Positions 32,856-41,934 of a DNA stretch of 64,000 nt are shown here, piece after piece. Where the stretch lies: assembly GCA_019454985.1 (NCBI GenBank), contig JACFNF010000003.1, positions 1 to 64,000 on the forward strand, in the 5' to 3' direction. A model generated the notes under the pieces. The model ran no database searches, was not told the DNA's origin, and saw nothing but the letters and a program-made list of their open reading frames with translations. The position numbers and the translations under genes were made by a program. Every line of letters starts with the position of its first letter. Position 1 is the stretch's first letter. The DNA is from Bacteroidales bacterium. Lineage in GTDB: Bacteria; Bacteroidota; Bacteroidia; Bacteroidales; F082.

Positions 32856-34967
32856 ATGAGAAGATTAACTTTTTTATTTTTAGGAATTATGACCTTATTT
32901 AGCCTGAATGCTCAACAATTGCATTACCCCGAGACACGGATGTCTGATCAAAAAGATATTTATTTTGGCCATGAAATAGCCGATCCTTATCGTTGGCTCG
33001 AAGATGATAATTCACCCGAAACGGCAGCCTGGGTTGAGGCACAAAACGCCCTTAGCAGCAGCTATTTGTCTAAAATACCTTACCGGGAAGCTTTGCGACA
33101 AAGGTTGGAAAAAATCTGGAACTATCCTAAGATGGGAATTCCTTTTAAAAAGGGAGGCCGGTATTTCTTCTATAAAAACGATGGCTTACAAAACCAAAGT
33201 GTGCTGTATGTGCAAAACAGCCTTGGTGAAGATGCACGGATACTCCTTGACCCCAACACTTTTTCAGCCGATGGCACAGTGGCACTGGCTGACATTAGCC
33301 CTTCACCAAACGGAAAATACCTTGCCTATACAATCAGCAGGGGAGGCAGCGACTGGAATGAGATTGCCGTGATGAATCTCGAAACAGGCCAAATGCTGCC
33401 TGATACGATAGTTTGGGTGAAGTTTTCGGGAATCAGTTGGTATAAAAACGGATTTTATTACAGCTGTTATGATGCTCCGGCAAAAGGGCAGGCCCTTTCC
33501 GGTTCGAATGAATACCACAAAGTAAAATACCACGAACTGGGAACTCCACAGGAAAACGATCTGTTGGTATATCAGGATAGTGAACATCCGCTAAGGAATT
33601 TTTCAGCCTATGTGACAGATGATGAGGCTTTTATGTTGTTGAGCGAGACTGAATCAACCAGCGGAAACTCTTTGTTTGTGAAGGATTTGAATCAGATGAA
33701 CTCGGATTTTGTGCAAATAGCGCCGGGATTTGCTTTTGATTATGATGTGGTGGACAATGTGAATGGGAAATTGCTGATGGTGACCACCGATGGTGCGCCC
33801 ATGAAGCAAGTGGTTTGGGTTGACCCACGGCATCCGGAGAAAGAAAATTGGAAGGTTGTCATTCCTGAAACCGAACATGTTCTGGAGTCGGTGAGCCTCG
33901 CTGGAGATTATATTGTGGCCAAATATCTTGAAGATGCCAACAACAAAGTTTATTTTTTCGATCTTGATGGGAAAAAAATCCGTCAACTTGAATTGCCGGC
34001 TCTCGGAACAGTGGCCGGTTTTAGCGGAGATAAGAACGACCCGATGGCTTTTTATGCATTTACCTCCTTTACCTTTCCTTCAACAATATATCAGTTAGAT
34101 GTGAATACGGGAGTTTCAATTCTTTTTGCGCAGAGCAACGTTGATTTTGATCCTAAATCTTATGTTACCAAACAGGTCTTTTTTTCAAGTAAAGATGGCA
34201 CGAAGGTACCTATGTTTATTGTTCATAAAATCGGCTTAAACATGGATGGTAATAATCCGTTGTTATTATATGGATATGGCGGATTTGATATTTCCGTAAC
34301 TCCCTCATTCAGTGTAGCTCGCCTACCATTTTTGGAGCAGGGAGGAATCTATGTGTCAGTGAATCTTCGTGGCGGAGGCGAATATGGGAAAGCCTGGCAT
34401 AAAGCCGGCCAGCAGATGAACAAACAAAATGTATTTGACGATTTTATCGAAGCCGCAGAATATTTAATCTCGAAAAAATATACGAACCCCCAAAAACTGG
34501 CCATCATGGGCGGATCGAACGGCGGATTGCTTGTTGGCGCTGTGATGACCCAAAGACCTGAGTTGTTTAAAGTGGCGATCCCCATCGTAGGCGTTTTGGA
34601 TATGCTCAGATATCAGTATTTTACCATCGGCTGGGCGTGGGCTGCCGATTATGGCCGCAGCGACGACAACGAAGAGATGTTTAAATATCTGTTGGCTTAT
34701 TCGCCACTTCATAATGTGAAAAAAGGTGTGCAATATCCTGCAACTTTAGCCATTACTGCCGATCATGACGACAGAGTGGTTCCGGCTCATACGTTTAAAT
34801 TTATTTCTGAATTGCAGCGAAACCAAAAAGGCTCAAATCCGATATTGGTCAGGGTTGAAACACAGGCCGGTCATGGTGCCGGAAAACCTACTTCAAAAGC
34901 TATTGAAGAGAATACCGATGTTTATAGTTTTATCATGTATAATTTGGGGATGAAACCTGCTTTCTAA
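32856..34967 (+). CDS. Secreted prolyl oligopeptidase (S9A family)
   Basis: 703 residues with a signal peptide (FLGIMTLFSLNAQQ). The N-terminal part begins DIYFGHEIADPYRWLEDDNSPETAAWVEAQN, which is typical of S9A enzymes, followed by a seven-bladed propeller. The C-terminal alpha/beta hydrolase domain has the catalytic Ser in GGSNGGLL (S554), Asp in ADHDDRVVP (about 636-641) and His in AGHGAG (H673). It cleaves short peptides after proline. Bacteroidota often place this enzyme in the periplasm for peptide nutrition. It starts 37 bases after the MATE gene. Confidence 0.95.
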   Translation: MRRLTFLFLGIMTLFSLNAQQLHYPETRMSDQKDIYFGHEIADPYRWLEDDNSPETAAWVEAQNALSSSYLSKIPYREALRQRLEKIWNYPKMGIPFKKGGRYFFYKNDGLQNQSVLYVQNSLGEDARILLDPNTFSADGTVALADISPSPNGKYLAYTISRGGSDWNEIAVMNLETGQMLPDTIVWVKFSGISWYKNGFYYSCYDAPAKGQALSGSNEYHKVKYHELGTPQENDLLVYQDSEHPLRNFSAYVTDDEAFMLLSETESTSGNSLFVKDLNQMNSDFVQIAPGFAFDYDVVDNVNGKLLMVTTDGAPMKQVVWVDPRHPEKENWKVVIPETEHVLESVSLAGDYIVAKYLEDANNKVYFFDLDGKKIRQLELPALGTVAGFSGDKNDPMAFYAFTSFTFPSTIYQLDVNTGVSILFAQSNVDFDPKSYVTKQVFFSSKDGTKVPMFIVHKIGLNMDGNNPLLLYGYGGFDISVTPSFSVARLPFLEQGGIYVSVNLRGGGEYGKAWHKAGQQMNKQNVFDDFIEAAEYLISKKYTNPQKLAIMGGSNGGLLVGAVMTQRPELFKVAIPIVGVLDMLRYQYFTIGWAWAADYGRSDDNEEMFKYLLAYSPLHNVKKGVQYPATLAITADHDDRVVPAHTFKFISELQRNQKGSNPILVRVETQAGHGAGKPTSKAIEENTDVYSFIMYNLGMKPAF

Positions 34968-34996
34968 AAAAAGCTGAATTCCCTTAGTTATTGCGG

Positions 34997-35043
34997 CTTT
35001 TGATGAATCATGCGGACGATGAAACTGTAAGATTCATCAAAAG
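34997..35043. repeat. 13-bp perfect inverted repeat between convergent genes
   Basis: CTTTTGATGAATC (34997-35009) and its exact complement (35031-35043) are separated by 21 bases, between the stops of the S9A gene and of the convergent amidotransferase gene. There is no T-run after it, so it may be a bidirectional terminator of a non-classical kind or an mRNA-end stabiliser. Confidence 0.5.
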
Positions 35044-35050
35044 TCGGAAT

Positions 35051-35857
35051 TTACTTTCGCTTATTTGTTCGAAATTGATCGGCTGCCTCCACAAAAGCAA
35101 TGGCAATCTGTTTTGATAATGGTTGGCCATTATATTCCCATTCCGGGTGCCATTGAACGGCAAAAAGAAAGGAGGGTTTTGTTTCGTCGGCCCAACCGAT
35201 CGCTTCAACAAGACTGTCATCACTCCGGGCAATTGATTGAAGGCTATGCGCCAAATGTTCAATCCCCTGATGATGGTTGCTCGCAACGGTGTAGATAGAA
35301 TCATGAAATGAGATTGTCAGAAAATGATCTTTTGAAAAATGAACCTCATGATAGGCCCAGTCTTCCACACCAACACGATGCAGCTTGCCGGTTTGTTTAT
35401 CCTGCGGAAGATCAATGGTTAAGCTTCCACCTTCGGCAACATTGATAAACTGCAATCCCCGGCAAATTCCTAAAATTGGCATACCCAGTTCTTTTGCCAG
35501 ATGGTAAGCAGCCATCTCTAAGGTGTCGCGCCGTCCGTCAATGGCTCCACAGCGCAGGGTATCACTTTCCTTACCATAATAGGCCGGATGAATATCGGCA
35601 CCTCCGCTCAATAAAAGGGCATCGCAATGACGAAGAGTGTCATTAATCTGATCGTCACTCAAGGGATAGAGGTTGATAATCTGTAAATGACGCCCTGTGG
35701 CGGCATTCAGCCACTCACCGTACCGATTTGCTGCAGTACGCTCTTTACTTATTGCAATGAATAGTGGTTCGGTTTCGCTTTTTTGTTGACACGAAAAGCA
35801 AATGAATAGGCTCAAGAATAAGATTATCAATTTTTTAAGAAAAATCAGAGGTTTCAT
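35051..35857 (-). CDS. Lipoprotein class-I glutamine amidotransferase-like hydrolase (PuuD-like)
   Basis: 268 residues. A lipoprotein signal ends at FSC (Cys23). The rest matches the gamma-glutamyl-GABA hydrolase / peptidase C26 group: LLSGGADIHPAYYG near the start of the fold, nucleophile Cys in ILGICRGLQFINV, and the catalytic His/Glu in VQWHPEWE. Cytoplasmic PuuD acts in putrescine catabolism; a lipoprotein version would instead act in the periplasm, perhaps on gamma-glutamyl compounds. Start and signal peptide agree. It appears to be transcribed alone. Confidence 0.88.
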   Translation of the reverse strand: MKPLIFLKKLIILFLSLFICFSCQQKSETEPLFIAISKERTAANRYGEWLNAATGRHLQIINLYPLSDDQINDTLRHCDALLLSGGADIHPAYYGKESDTLRCGAIDGRRDTLEMAAYHLAKELGMPILGICRGLQFINVAEGGSLTIDLPQDKQTGKLHRVGVEDWAYHEVHFSKDHFLTISFHDSIYTVASNHHQGIEHLAHSLQSIARSDDSLVEAIGWADETKPSFLFAVQWHPEWEYNGQPLSKQIAIAFVEAADQFRTNKRK

Positions 35858-36048
35858 TTTCGATCAAGTTTAAAATGTTTGGCGATATATAATCAGAATC
35901 TGCCTTCAATGTCTTCATTTATTTTGATAATGAGTAACTGAATTTAGTATTGCCGTTATTAGGCTGCATGTTGTTATTCCTATGTTAAACGAAAACAGTA
36001 GAATTATCCATTTGAGAATCATATCATTGTTTAACACTTATTCAAGCA

Positions 36049-38571
36049 TTATTTTCGCTCAATATCGCGGTTCATTTCGAGAATGTCCACCTCTTCAGAA
36101 GCATTTCCGATAAGGTATTTGCAGAAATAGTCGCCCATGAGCCAGAAATAATATTCGGTCATGTCGCCATAGCCATGACGTTGCCCGGGGAACATGAAAA
36201 AGTCGAAACGTTTGTTGGCGCGTATCAGTGCATCGGCCACCCGAATCGTGTTGGCAGGATGCACATTGTTGTCTATTTCGCCGGTAGTGAGCAAAAGGTG
36301 CCCCTTCAGGTTTTTGGCCAATTCTGAATTGGTTGCAATTTTGTATTCAAAGCTTGCATTTCCTGCCGTATCCACTACTTCTTTTACTCCATGATGTTGT
36401 TCACTCCACCATCGGTTGTAGATGTTATTTTCGTGATTTCCGGCATTGGAAACAGCCACTTTGAAGAAGTCGGGATAGACAAACATGGCCGCTGTTGACA
36501 TAAACCCACCGCCGGAGTGTCCGGTGATGCCCACTTTGTTGATATCAATGAATCGATGGCGGGCGCTCAGTTGTTCGATTGCCGTTTTTTTATCGGCCAG
36601 TCCGTAATTGCGCAAATTTCCATAGCCGTAGTTGTGATACCATTTTGAACGGCCAGGGTGCCCGCCCCGGTTGCCAACAGTGATGACGACAAATCCAAAC
36701 TGTGCCAAGCGATCCACACGATCCATCCGCGTGGAAAACGACAGGTTGACGGCTTCGGTCTGAGGGCCTGGATAGACATAAGCAATGATAGGGTAGAGTC
36801 GCGTAGAATCAAAATCGAACGGCTTGTACATCACCCCGTAAATATCGGTGATGCCATCGGCGGCTTTTACGACGAAAGGCTCCGGGAAACGGTAACCGTT
36901 CGCAAAAAGTGAGCTTAGATCGGTTTCTTCGAGTTGCATCAATAAATTCCCATTATAATCTCTTAGTTCGGATTTGGGAGCGGTGTTGACACGGGAAAAA
37001 TTGTCCACAAAGAAGCGACGGCTATCGCTTAGAGAGCTGCTATGGTTAAAGTTGCCCGGATTGAGCAGGGTAAGTCCGGTACCGTCGAAACGGATTCTGT
37101 AAAGGTGTTCATAATAGGGGTTTTCGTTTGCTTCGAGACCATTTGCAGTGAAATAAATCATGCGTTTTTCTTCGTCAATCCCTTTCAGACTTTCACAATG
37201 AAATGGGCCGGAAGTAATCTGGTTTTTGAGCTTTCCGTCACCATCATAAAGATAAAAATGCCCCCAACCGTCGCTTTCCGACCAGTGTATCAGCTCTTTA
37301 CCGTTATTAACCAAACCCAACGGACGCGATTCGGCGTAAGTGTTCAGTCTTTCTTCAATCAATGTTGTTACTTTTCCGGTATATGGGTCAACACGGCAGA
37401 TGTCAATGCGTTTTTGGTCGCGCGACTGGCGGGTAATGTAAAATTGATCGGGGCTGTCGGAGAGCCATTGCGAAGCAACATAATCTTCATCGCGATCTGA
37501 TTGTTTTCGGGGCTTGCGCAGTGCATAGATCGTCTGGTCAGGAAATGCTTTTGCGTCCACCTTTATAATAGTGTCTTTCGAAACGGTATCCTGACGGAGA
37601 TGAACCACCAAAAGCTCATGGATGGGCGCTTCTTTTTCGCCTGGCATGTGATATTTATAGGTTTCGAGTGTCGGGCGCGGATTCGACAGCGATTTGATGA
37701 CCCAAAGATCTTTCACTTTTCGATTGTCGCTACGGTTTATGACAAACATACGCGAGTCAGGCGACCATATAATCCAAGCGGCTTTGCGGTCATCTTTGTT
37801 CTTTTCTTCTTCCACATTGTCGCCTTCGCGATCGCCTCCATAGCTATAATCTTTTTCGCCATCAAAGCTGATTTGCCTTTCAACGATCGTACTGTCTTTT
37901 TCGTTTTTCAATGCCTTTTCATAATTGGCTTTATCCATGCAGAAAAGATTATCTTTTCTGACAAATATGACCGTTTGTCCATCAGGCGAAATGCTGGCCC
38001 ACTTTGGACGCTCTTTTGGCTTTTTGTAATCGTCGAGCATCACCAATTTGCCATTGTCTAAGTGATATTCAAAGAACCATGTTTTTTTGTCGGGCTTATC
38101 CTTTTTTTGGGTATCTTTTTTGCCTTCTTTCTGCGTCATATCGCTTTCTTCGTCGTCTTTTTTGTCTTCATCTACCAAAGTGCTTTGAAGCTCGAAACGG
38201 ATACTTTTTTCCCCTTCAAGGAATTTGATGTTTTTCAATGGGAGATGTTGAGCTTCAAACGGGTCACCGGTCATGCGTGAGAGATCGGCAGCCATTTTAA
38301 CCGGATCGAAAAGTAATTTCTTACTTCTTTTGGCCGGATCTACCAAATAATAGGCTTTACCTTGGTTGCTTTCGTAAACATACCAAAAACGATCGCCATT
38401 TTTCAGCCAATGTGCATCCACCTCGGTGCTGAAGACCATGGTCTGCAACCTTGATGGCGAATACTGCGAGGGTAGTTGGTAGTTTGCCCGATTTATGGGC
38501 GTGTTTTGTGCGGCAGCCGACAGAACTACAAAAAACAAAGCTGTCAGCAGAAATATCAGGTTCTTCTTCAT
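36049..38571 (-). CDS. Secreted S9 family peptidase, dipeptidyl-peptidase IV type
   Basis: 840 residues with a signal peptide (LLTALFFVVLSAAAQ). The long N-terminal DPP4-type propeller (about 70-600) contains two charged insertions, one around 136-165 made almost only of D, E, K, Q and T. The C-terminal hydrolase domain has Ser in GHSGGGFMS (S686), Asp in TGEIDNNVHP and His in GQRHGYGD. It should remove dipeptides from peptide N-termini in the periplasm. A hypothetical beta-propeller gene lies 41 bases upstream on the same strand. Confidence 0.93.
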   Translation of the reverse strand: MKKNLIFLLTALFFVVLSAAAQNTPINRANYQLPSQYSPSRLQTMVFSTEVDAHWLKNGDRFWYVYESNQGKAYYLVDPAKRSKKLLFDPVKMAADLSRMTGDPFEAQHLPLKNIKFLEGEKSIRFELQSTLVDEDKKDDEESDMTQKEGKKDTQKKDKPDKKTWFFEYHLDNGKLVMLDDYKKPKERPKWASISPDGQTVIFVRKDNLFCMDKANYEKALKNEKDSTIVERQISFDGEKDYSYGGDREGDNVEEEKNKDDRKAAWIIWSPDSRMFVINRSDNRKVKDLWVIKSLSNPRPTLETYKYHMPGEKEAPIHELLVVHLRQDTVSKDTIIKVDAKAFPDQTIYALRKPRKQSDRDEDYVASQWLSDSPDQFYITRQSRDQKRIDICRVDPYTGKVTTLIEERLNTYAESRPLGLVNNGKELIHWSESDGWGHFYLYDGDGKLKNQITSGPFHCESLKGIDEEKRMIYFTANGLEANENPYYEHLYRIRFDGTGLTLLNPGNFNHSSSLSDSRRFFVDNFSRVNTAPKSELRDYNGNLLMQLEETDLSSLFANGYRFPEPFVVKAADGITDIYGVMYKPFDFDSTRLYPIIAYVYPGPQTEAVNLSFSTRMDRVDRLAQFGFVVITVGNRGGHPGRSKWYHNYGYGNLRNYGLADKKTAIEQLSARHRFIDINKVGITGHSGGGFMSTAAMFVYPDFFKVAVSNAGNHENNIYNRWWSEQHHGVKEVVDTAGNASFEYKIATNSELAKNLKGHLLLTTGEIDNNVHPANTIRVADALIRANKRFDFFMFPGQRHGYGDMTEYYFWLMGDYFCKYLIGNASEEVDILEMNRDIERK

Positions 38572-38612
38572 ATGGCTTTAAAATAAAAGGTGAATATAGG
38601 TTTGTTCAAAAA

Positions 38613-39500
38613 TCAAAGTTCTAAGTCAATGTACCACAGTTGCATTTTTTGCTCACTGTTTTTGGTAAAAAAGAAAAGCTTTTGGTTGTTGCCGGCAAAA
38701 AATGGTTCAAAAACGGGATCATTACTTTTAATTAAAACTTCAGCAAGCTGTCCATCATTCTTGAATTTTAGCAGTGAATATCCCGTTGCCGACTGGCCAA
38801 CGCATACCAAGCGGCTGGAAGAATTTCCCCAGACGGCTTGACTTAATCGGACTGTATCGGAATGAATATCAATGATATGCTTACCGCTCCAATCAAAAAT
38901 CCGAATATCCGAGGCAAAAACCGGCTTATTGAGGTGTGTCACACTGATTAGACCTGAGGAGCCCGACCAGTTCAAATTTCGGTAAATATTGCCTCCTTCA
39001 AAGTGCTCGTTCAGGTTGTCATATTTGAAATCGAATGTCATCAGCTTATATCGGCTTTCCGACCGATGCCTGCCAATCAACGCTAATAAATTGCCGGATT
39101 GGTTGAATCTTATTTCGCGCAAAACCAGCCCGCGTTTTGCCAATAGTTTCATTTTGTGTTTTTTATCAGTCAAAGTTTCATCCGTACGGATTTGCCCGTT
39201 TTTGTCGAGTATGTAAAGCCTTCCTGTTTGAGGGTCAGCAGTCAGGCTGCTCGTCTTAAAATCAATGGAGGAAAGCGCTTCGATGGTTCCCGTTTTGAAG
39301 TCAAAACTCATAATCCTTGATTTCTCCTCGTCACTTAATATGAATGCAACCGATTCGCTTTCAGGTCTTTCACTAAGACAACATAACTGATCGTCAGAAA
39401 CGAAAACGAGCTTCAGATTGTAATCGCTTACAATTTGTGCCTCAATCCATAATGGAAAGAGAATGAAAATGACAAATAAACAATGATAAGGCTTCAACAT
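38613..39500 (-). CDS. Exported protein of unknown function, propeller-like
   Basis: 295 residues with a signal peptide ending near WIEAQ. I do not recognise a family. The sequence has four or five repeats of a beta-hairpin kind typical of propellers (TolB/WD40-like): DEEKSRIMSFDFKTGTIEAL, DPQTGRLYILDKNGQI, IRFNQSGNLLALIGRHRS, FAGNNQKLFFFTKNSEQ. At this length it could be a complete small propeller. Position just upstream of the S9 peptidase suggests a shared transcript and perhaps a shared compartment. Confidence 0.65.
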   Translation of the reverse strand: MLKPYHCLFVIFILFPLWIEAQIVSDYNLKLVFVSDDQLCCLSERPESESVAFILSDEEKSRIMSFDFKTGTIEALSSIDFKTSSLTADPQTGRLYILDKNGQIRTDETLTDKKHKMKLLAKRGLVLREIRFNQSGNLLALIGRHRSESRYKLMTFDFKYDNLNEHFEGGNIYRNLNWSGSSGLISVTHLNKPVFASDIRIFDWSGKHIIDIHSDTVRLSQAVWGNSSSRLVCVGQSATGYSLLKFKNDGQLAEVLIKSNDPVFEPFFAGNNQKLFFFTKNSEQKMQLWYIDLEL

Positions 39501-39804
39501 AAAAGAGATTCTGAAAGTTGGAATTCATTCCTCAAAACCGTTTTACCATTCCGTTAACAAATCGTTTTATGTATTCACTATTGATAATCAGCGATTTCAT
39601 TGAAAAATAGGAATGAAATTCAGGCTAAAATATGAAAAATAAAGCTGAATCAAGAGGGTTTTGAGGCTAAGTATCCGATAAGACAGTTTACGGCATGGGA
39701 AAGATGGTTAAGGAAGGATTTTTTGTGCGAAAGACAAAAACAATGTGAAGAATTGGACAAAAGTCATTACTTTTGGGGGATAAATTTAAACCCAAATTTT
39801 CACA
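39501..39804. other. Intergenic region upstream of sucD
   Basis: 304 bases between divergent genes. Apart from the sucD -7 box I see no repeat, hairpin or reading frame worth reporting. Confidence 0.5.
39768..39775 (+). promoter_or_regulatory. -7 box for sucD
   Basis: TACTTTTG matches TAnnTTTG and ends 29 bases before the ATG. A degenerate -33 (TGTG at 39744-39747) lies 20 bases upstream. Confidence 0.5.
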
Positions 39805-40674
39805 ATGAGTGTTCTTGTAAATAAAGATTCAAAGGTTGTCGTGCAAGGCTTTACCGGAAGCGAGGGTTCGTTTCATGCCGGTCAGATGATTGAATATGGG
39901 ACTAATGTTGTTGGCGGAGTGACCCCCGGAAAAGGCGGCAGCGAGCACCTTGGAAAGCCGGTTTTCAATACCGTGAAAGAAGCTGTTGTCAATGCCGGCG
40001 CTGATGTGAGTGTCATTTTTGTGCCTCCTGCCTTTGCTGCCGATGCCATCATGGAAGCTGCCGATGCAGGCATCAAGGTGATCGTGTGTATCACTGAAGG
40101 CATTCCAACGGCTGATATGGTGAAGGTGAAAGAATACCTCAAATGTAAAAATTCGCGACTCGTTGGCCCGAATTGTCCTGGAGTAATCACTCCCGGAGAA
40201 GCCAAAGTGGGCATCATGCCAGGCTTTATTCACAGAAAAGGTAAAGTGGGTATTGTATCCCGTTCGGGGACTCTCACCTATGAAGCTGTTGATCAGCTTA
40301 CCAAAGCAGGCCTGGGCCAATCCACTGCCATTGGAATTGGTGGCGACCCCATTATTGGCACTACTACCCGCGATGCTGTACAGCTTTTAATGGAAGATCC
40401 GGAAACTGAGGGCATTGTCATGATAGGTGAGATTGGCGGAAGCATGGAAGCTGATGCCGCATACTGGATCAAAGAGAACTCACGGAAACCGGTCGTTGGT
40501 TTTATTGCCGGTGCCACTGCTCCCAAAGGACGCACGATGGGACATGCCGGAGCCATTATCGGCGGCAAAGGTGATACTGCAGAAGCCAAAAAAGCCATTA
40601 TGCGCGAATGTGGAATACATGTAGTTGATTCTCCGGCTGATATCGGAAAGAAAATGCTGTCGCTTCTTTCATAA
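39805..40674 (+). CDS. sucD: Succinyl-CoA synthetase (ADP/GDP-forming) alpha subunit
   Basis: 289 residues, full length for the family. With the beta subunit it interconverts succinyl-CoA and succinate with substrate-level phosphorylation. The CoA-binding Rossmann part has [14 protein letters not shown] and GGVTPGKGG; the ligase part has [27 protein letters not shown] and the phospho-histidine H247 in TMGHAGAII. The beta subunit gene sucC is not beside it, so the two are unlinked or more distant here. It has its own promoter and terminator and so appears monocistronic. Confidence 0.97.
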   Translation: MSVLVNKDSKVVVQGFTGSEGSFHAGQMIEYGTNVVGGVTPGKGGSEHLGKPVFNTVKEAVVNAGADVSVIFVPPAFAADAIMEAADAGIKVIVCITEGIPTADMVKVKEYLKCKNSRLVGPNCPGVITPGEAKVGIMPGFIHRKGKVGIVSRSGTLTYEAVDQLTKAGLGQSTAIGIGGDPIIGTTTRDAVQLLMEDPETEGIVMIGEIGGSMEADAAYWIKENSRKPVVGFIAGATAPKGRTMGHAGAIIGGKGDTAEAKKAIMRECGIHVVDSPADIGKKMLSLLS

Positions 40675-40688
40675 GAAACGAAGGAATG

Positions 40689-40718
40689 TAAAAAAGCCCC
40701 AAAGAGGGCTTTTTTTTA
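40689..40718 (+). terminator. Rho-independent terminator of sucD
   Basis: Hairpin AAAAAAGCCC / GGGCTTTTTT with a 6-base loop and eight T, 15 bases after the stop. Confidence 0.9.
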
Positions 40719-40739
40719 CGGGATTTTTTTAAAATAATG

Positions 40740-40769
40740 TTGGAGCAATAAAAAACCTGTGTATATTTG
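40740..40769 (+). promoter_or_regulatory. Promoter of tRNA-Val
   Basis: TTG at 40740-40742, exactly 19 bases, then TATATTTG at 40762-40769. A full match to the Bacteroidota pattern; the predicted leader before the tRNA is about 78 bases. Confidence 0.65.
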
Positions 40770-40853
40770 CACACCCAAATCGAGGGACAAGGTTCTTCCC
40801 AAAAGCTGAAAGTTATTATAGAATAGCATCAGCCGGATTTGTTGAAAGTAATT

Positions 40854-40928
40854 GGGAGTTTAGCTCAGTTGGTTCAGAGCATCTGCCTTACAAGCAGAGG
40901 GTCGGGGGTTCAAATCCCTCAACTCCCA
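40854..40928 (+). tRNA. tRNA-Val (anticodon TAC)
   Basis: 75 bases that fold as a complete cloverleaf: acceptor GGGAGTT/AACTCCC with discriminator A, D-stem GCTC/GAGC, anticodon stem TCTGC/GCAGA with loop CTTACAA, and T-arm with TTCAAAT. Anticodon TAC reads GTA. CCA is not encoded. Confidence 0.97.
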
Positions 40929-40933
40929 CACAG

Positions 40934-40972
40934 AAAAAAGCACTTACTTCTTCAAGGTAGGTGCTTTTTTCT
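40934..40972 (+). terminator. Terminator of tRNA-Val
   Basis: A 14-bp stem (AAAAAAGCACTTAC with GTAGGTGCTTTTTT, one G-T pair) ending in a T-run, 5 bases after the tRNA. Confidence 0.88.
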
Positions 40973-41098
40973 TGTCTGCCCAACAAATCCGACTCCAACC
41001 GCAAAGCAAAGTGCTGCCTTGCACTTTATATGCCCGAAACTGGATGCAGAAAGAGGATGGACAATGGGATTTTCGATACAGAGAAAGGCTAAAAAACA

Positions 41099-41125
41099 AA
41101 AAACCCCTCGTGAGGAGGGGTTTTT
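41099..41125 (-). terminator. Terminator of tRNA-Lys
   Basis: Hairpin AAAAACCCCTC / GAGGGGTTTTT with a 5-base loop, directly after the 3' end of tRNA-Lys on the minus strand. It is symmetrical and could act in both directions. Confidence 0.88.
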
Positions 41126-41126
41126 G

Positions 41127-41199
41127 TGATTTGTCCGGGATTCGAACCCGGGACCCTTTGCTTAAAAGGCAAATGCTCTACCTGCTGAGCTAACAAATC
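41127..41199 (-). tRNA. tRNA-Lys (anticodon TTT)
   Basis: 73 bases on the minus strand with a complete cloverleaf: acceptor GATTTGT/ACAAATC with discriminator A, D-stem GCTC/GAGC, anticodon stem TTTGC/GCAAA with loop CTTTTAA, T-arm CCGGG-TTCGAAT-CCCGG. Anticodon TTT reads AAA/AAG. CCA is not encoded. Convergent with tRNA-Val. Confidence 0.97.
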
Positions 41200-41215
41200 A
41201 TCCGTTTTGGAGGTG

Positions 41216-41245
41216 CAAAATTACATAAAATATTGAAATAACAAA
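41216..41245 (-). promoter_or_regulatory. Promoter of tRNA-Lys
   Basis: On the minus strand TTTG (41245-41242), 18 bases, then TAATTTTG (41223-41216), 16 bases before the tRNA 5' end. Confidence 0.6.
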
Positions 41246-41264
41246 GCCTTTAAGCAAAAATTAT

Positions 41265-41876
41265 TTAGCGCAGTTGCCCTTTCCCCTCACGAATAATAAG
41301 TGGTTCAGACTCAGTGCAGTCAATAATAGTGCTGGGGATGTTGCCGCCACTCCCTGCATCTATCACAATGTCCACTTTCTCTCTGAATCGTTCATAAATC
41401 AGTTCAGGGTCGGTGGTGTATTCTAAAAAAATATCATCATCAAGGATACTGGTGGTCATCACCGGATGGCCAAGTTCGGTGACGATGGCCTGAATTACCG
41501 CTTCGTCGGGGATACGTATCCCGATCGTTTTTTTCTTGCTTTGAAAAAGTTTTGGGATATTGTTGTTGGCTTCTAAAATAAAGGTGAAGGGGCCCGGAAG
41601 GTTTCTTTTCATCATTTTGAAAACCTCGTTAGGAATAGGGCGGGTGAAATCGGCAACCATACTCAAATCATTGAAAATGAATGAGAAATGAGCTTTTTCC
41701 TTTTTTATCCCTTTGATTTGAGCAATTCGGTCAACTGCTTTCGAATGTTCGATACTGCATCCAAGTCCGTAAACGGTATCGGTAGGGAAGATAACGAGCC
41801 CGCCCGATCTGAGGCAATCCACAACAAGTTTGATGTTTCGCGGTGAAGGGTTTTCTGGATAGATTTTAAGCAGCAT
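41265..41876 (-). CDS. L-threonylcarbamoyladenylate synthase (Sua5/YrdC/YciO family)
   Basis: 203 residues from ATG 41876; the longer frame starts with TTG inside the promoter box at 41892. The YrdC fold shows GGLVIFPTDTVYGLGCS near the N-terminus, KGIKKEKAHFSFIFND for the nucleotide site, NLPGPFTFILEA and IGIRIPDEAVIQAI. The enzyme makes threonylcarbamoyl-AMP for the t6A modification of tRNAs that read ANN codons. It lacks the Sua5 C-terminal domain, so it is of the YrdC/YciO length. YciO-type relatives may have other roles, so orthology is likely but not certain. Confidence 0.88.
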   Translation of the reverse strand: MLLKIYPENPSPRNIKLVVDCLRSGGLVIFPTDTVYGLGCSIEHSKAVDRIAQIKGIKKEKAHFSFIFNDLSMVADFTRPIPNEVFKMMKRNLPGPFTFILEANNNIPKLFQSKKKTIGIRIPDEAVIQAIVTELGHPVMTTSILDDDIFLEYTTDPELIYERFREKVDIVIDAGSGGNIPSTIIDCTESEPLIIREGKGQLR

Positions 41877-41891
41877 GGCTCTAGTTTTTTG

Positions 41892-41899
41892 CAAAGATA
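41892..41899 (-). promoter_or_regulatory. -7 box for the threonylcarbamoyl-AMP synthase gene
   Basis: The minus strand reads TATCTTTG, matching TAnnTTTG, 15 bases before ATG 41876. Confidence 0.55.
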
Positions 41900-41934
41900 C
41901 GCGTTTTGCCGTATGCTGTTCAGAAGCGAGGCAA

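Noticed and set aside
37501..38061. Plus-strand open frame of 186 codons
   Set aside because: It is antisense to the propeller part of the DPP4-type peptidase, which has a complete and convincing frame; the shadow comes from codon bias.
39829..40320. Minus-strand open frame of 163 codons
   Set aside because: It is fully antisense to sucD and shows no family match.
40839..41193. Plus-strand open frames over the tRNA region
   Set aside because: They run through tRNA-Val, both terminators and tRNA-Lys; the translated sequence has no protein features.
40854..41199. tRNA genes as integration sites of a mobile element
   Set aside because: Both tRNAs are complete with their own terminators, and I see no integrase gene or direct repeat of a tRNA 3' end nearby.
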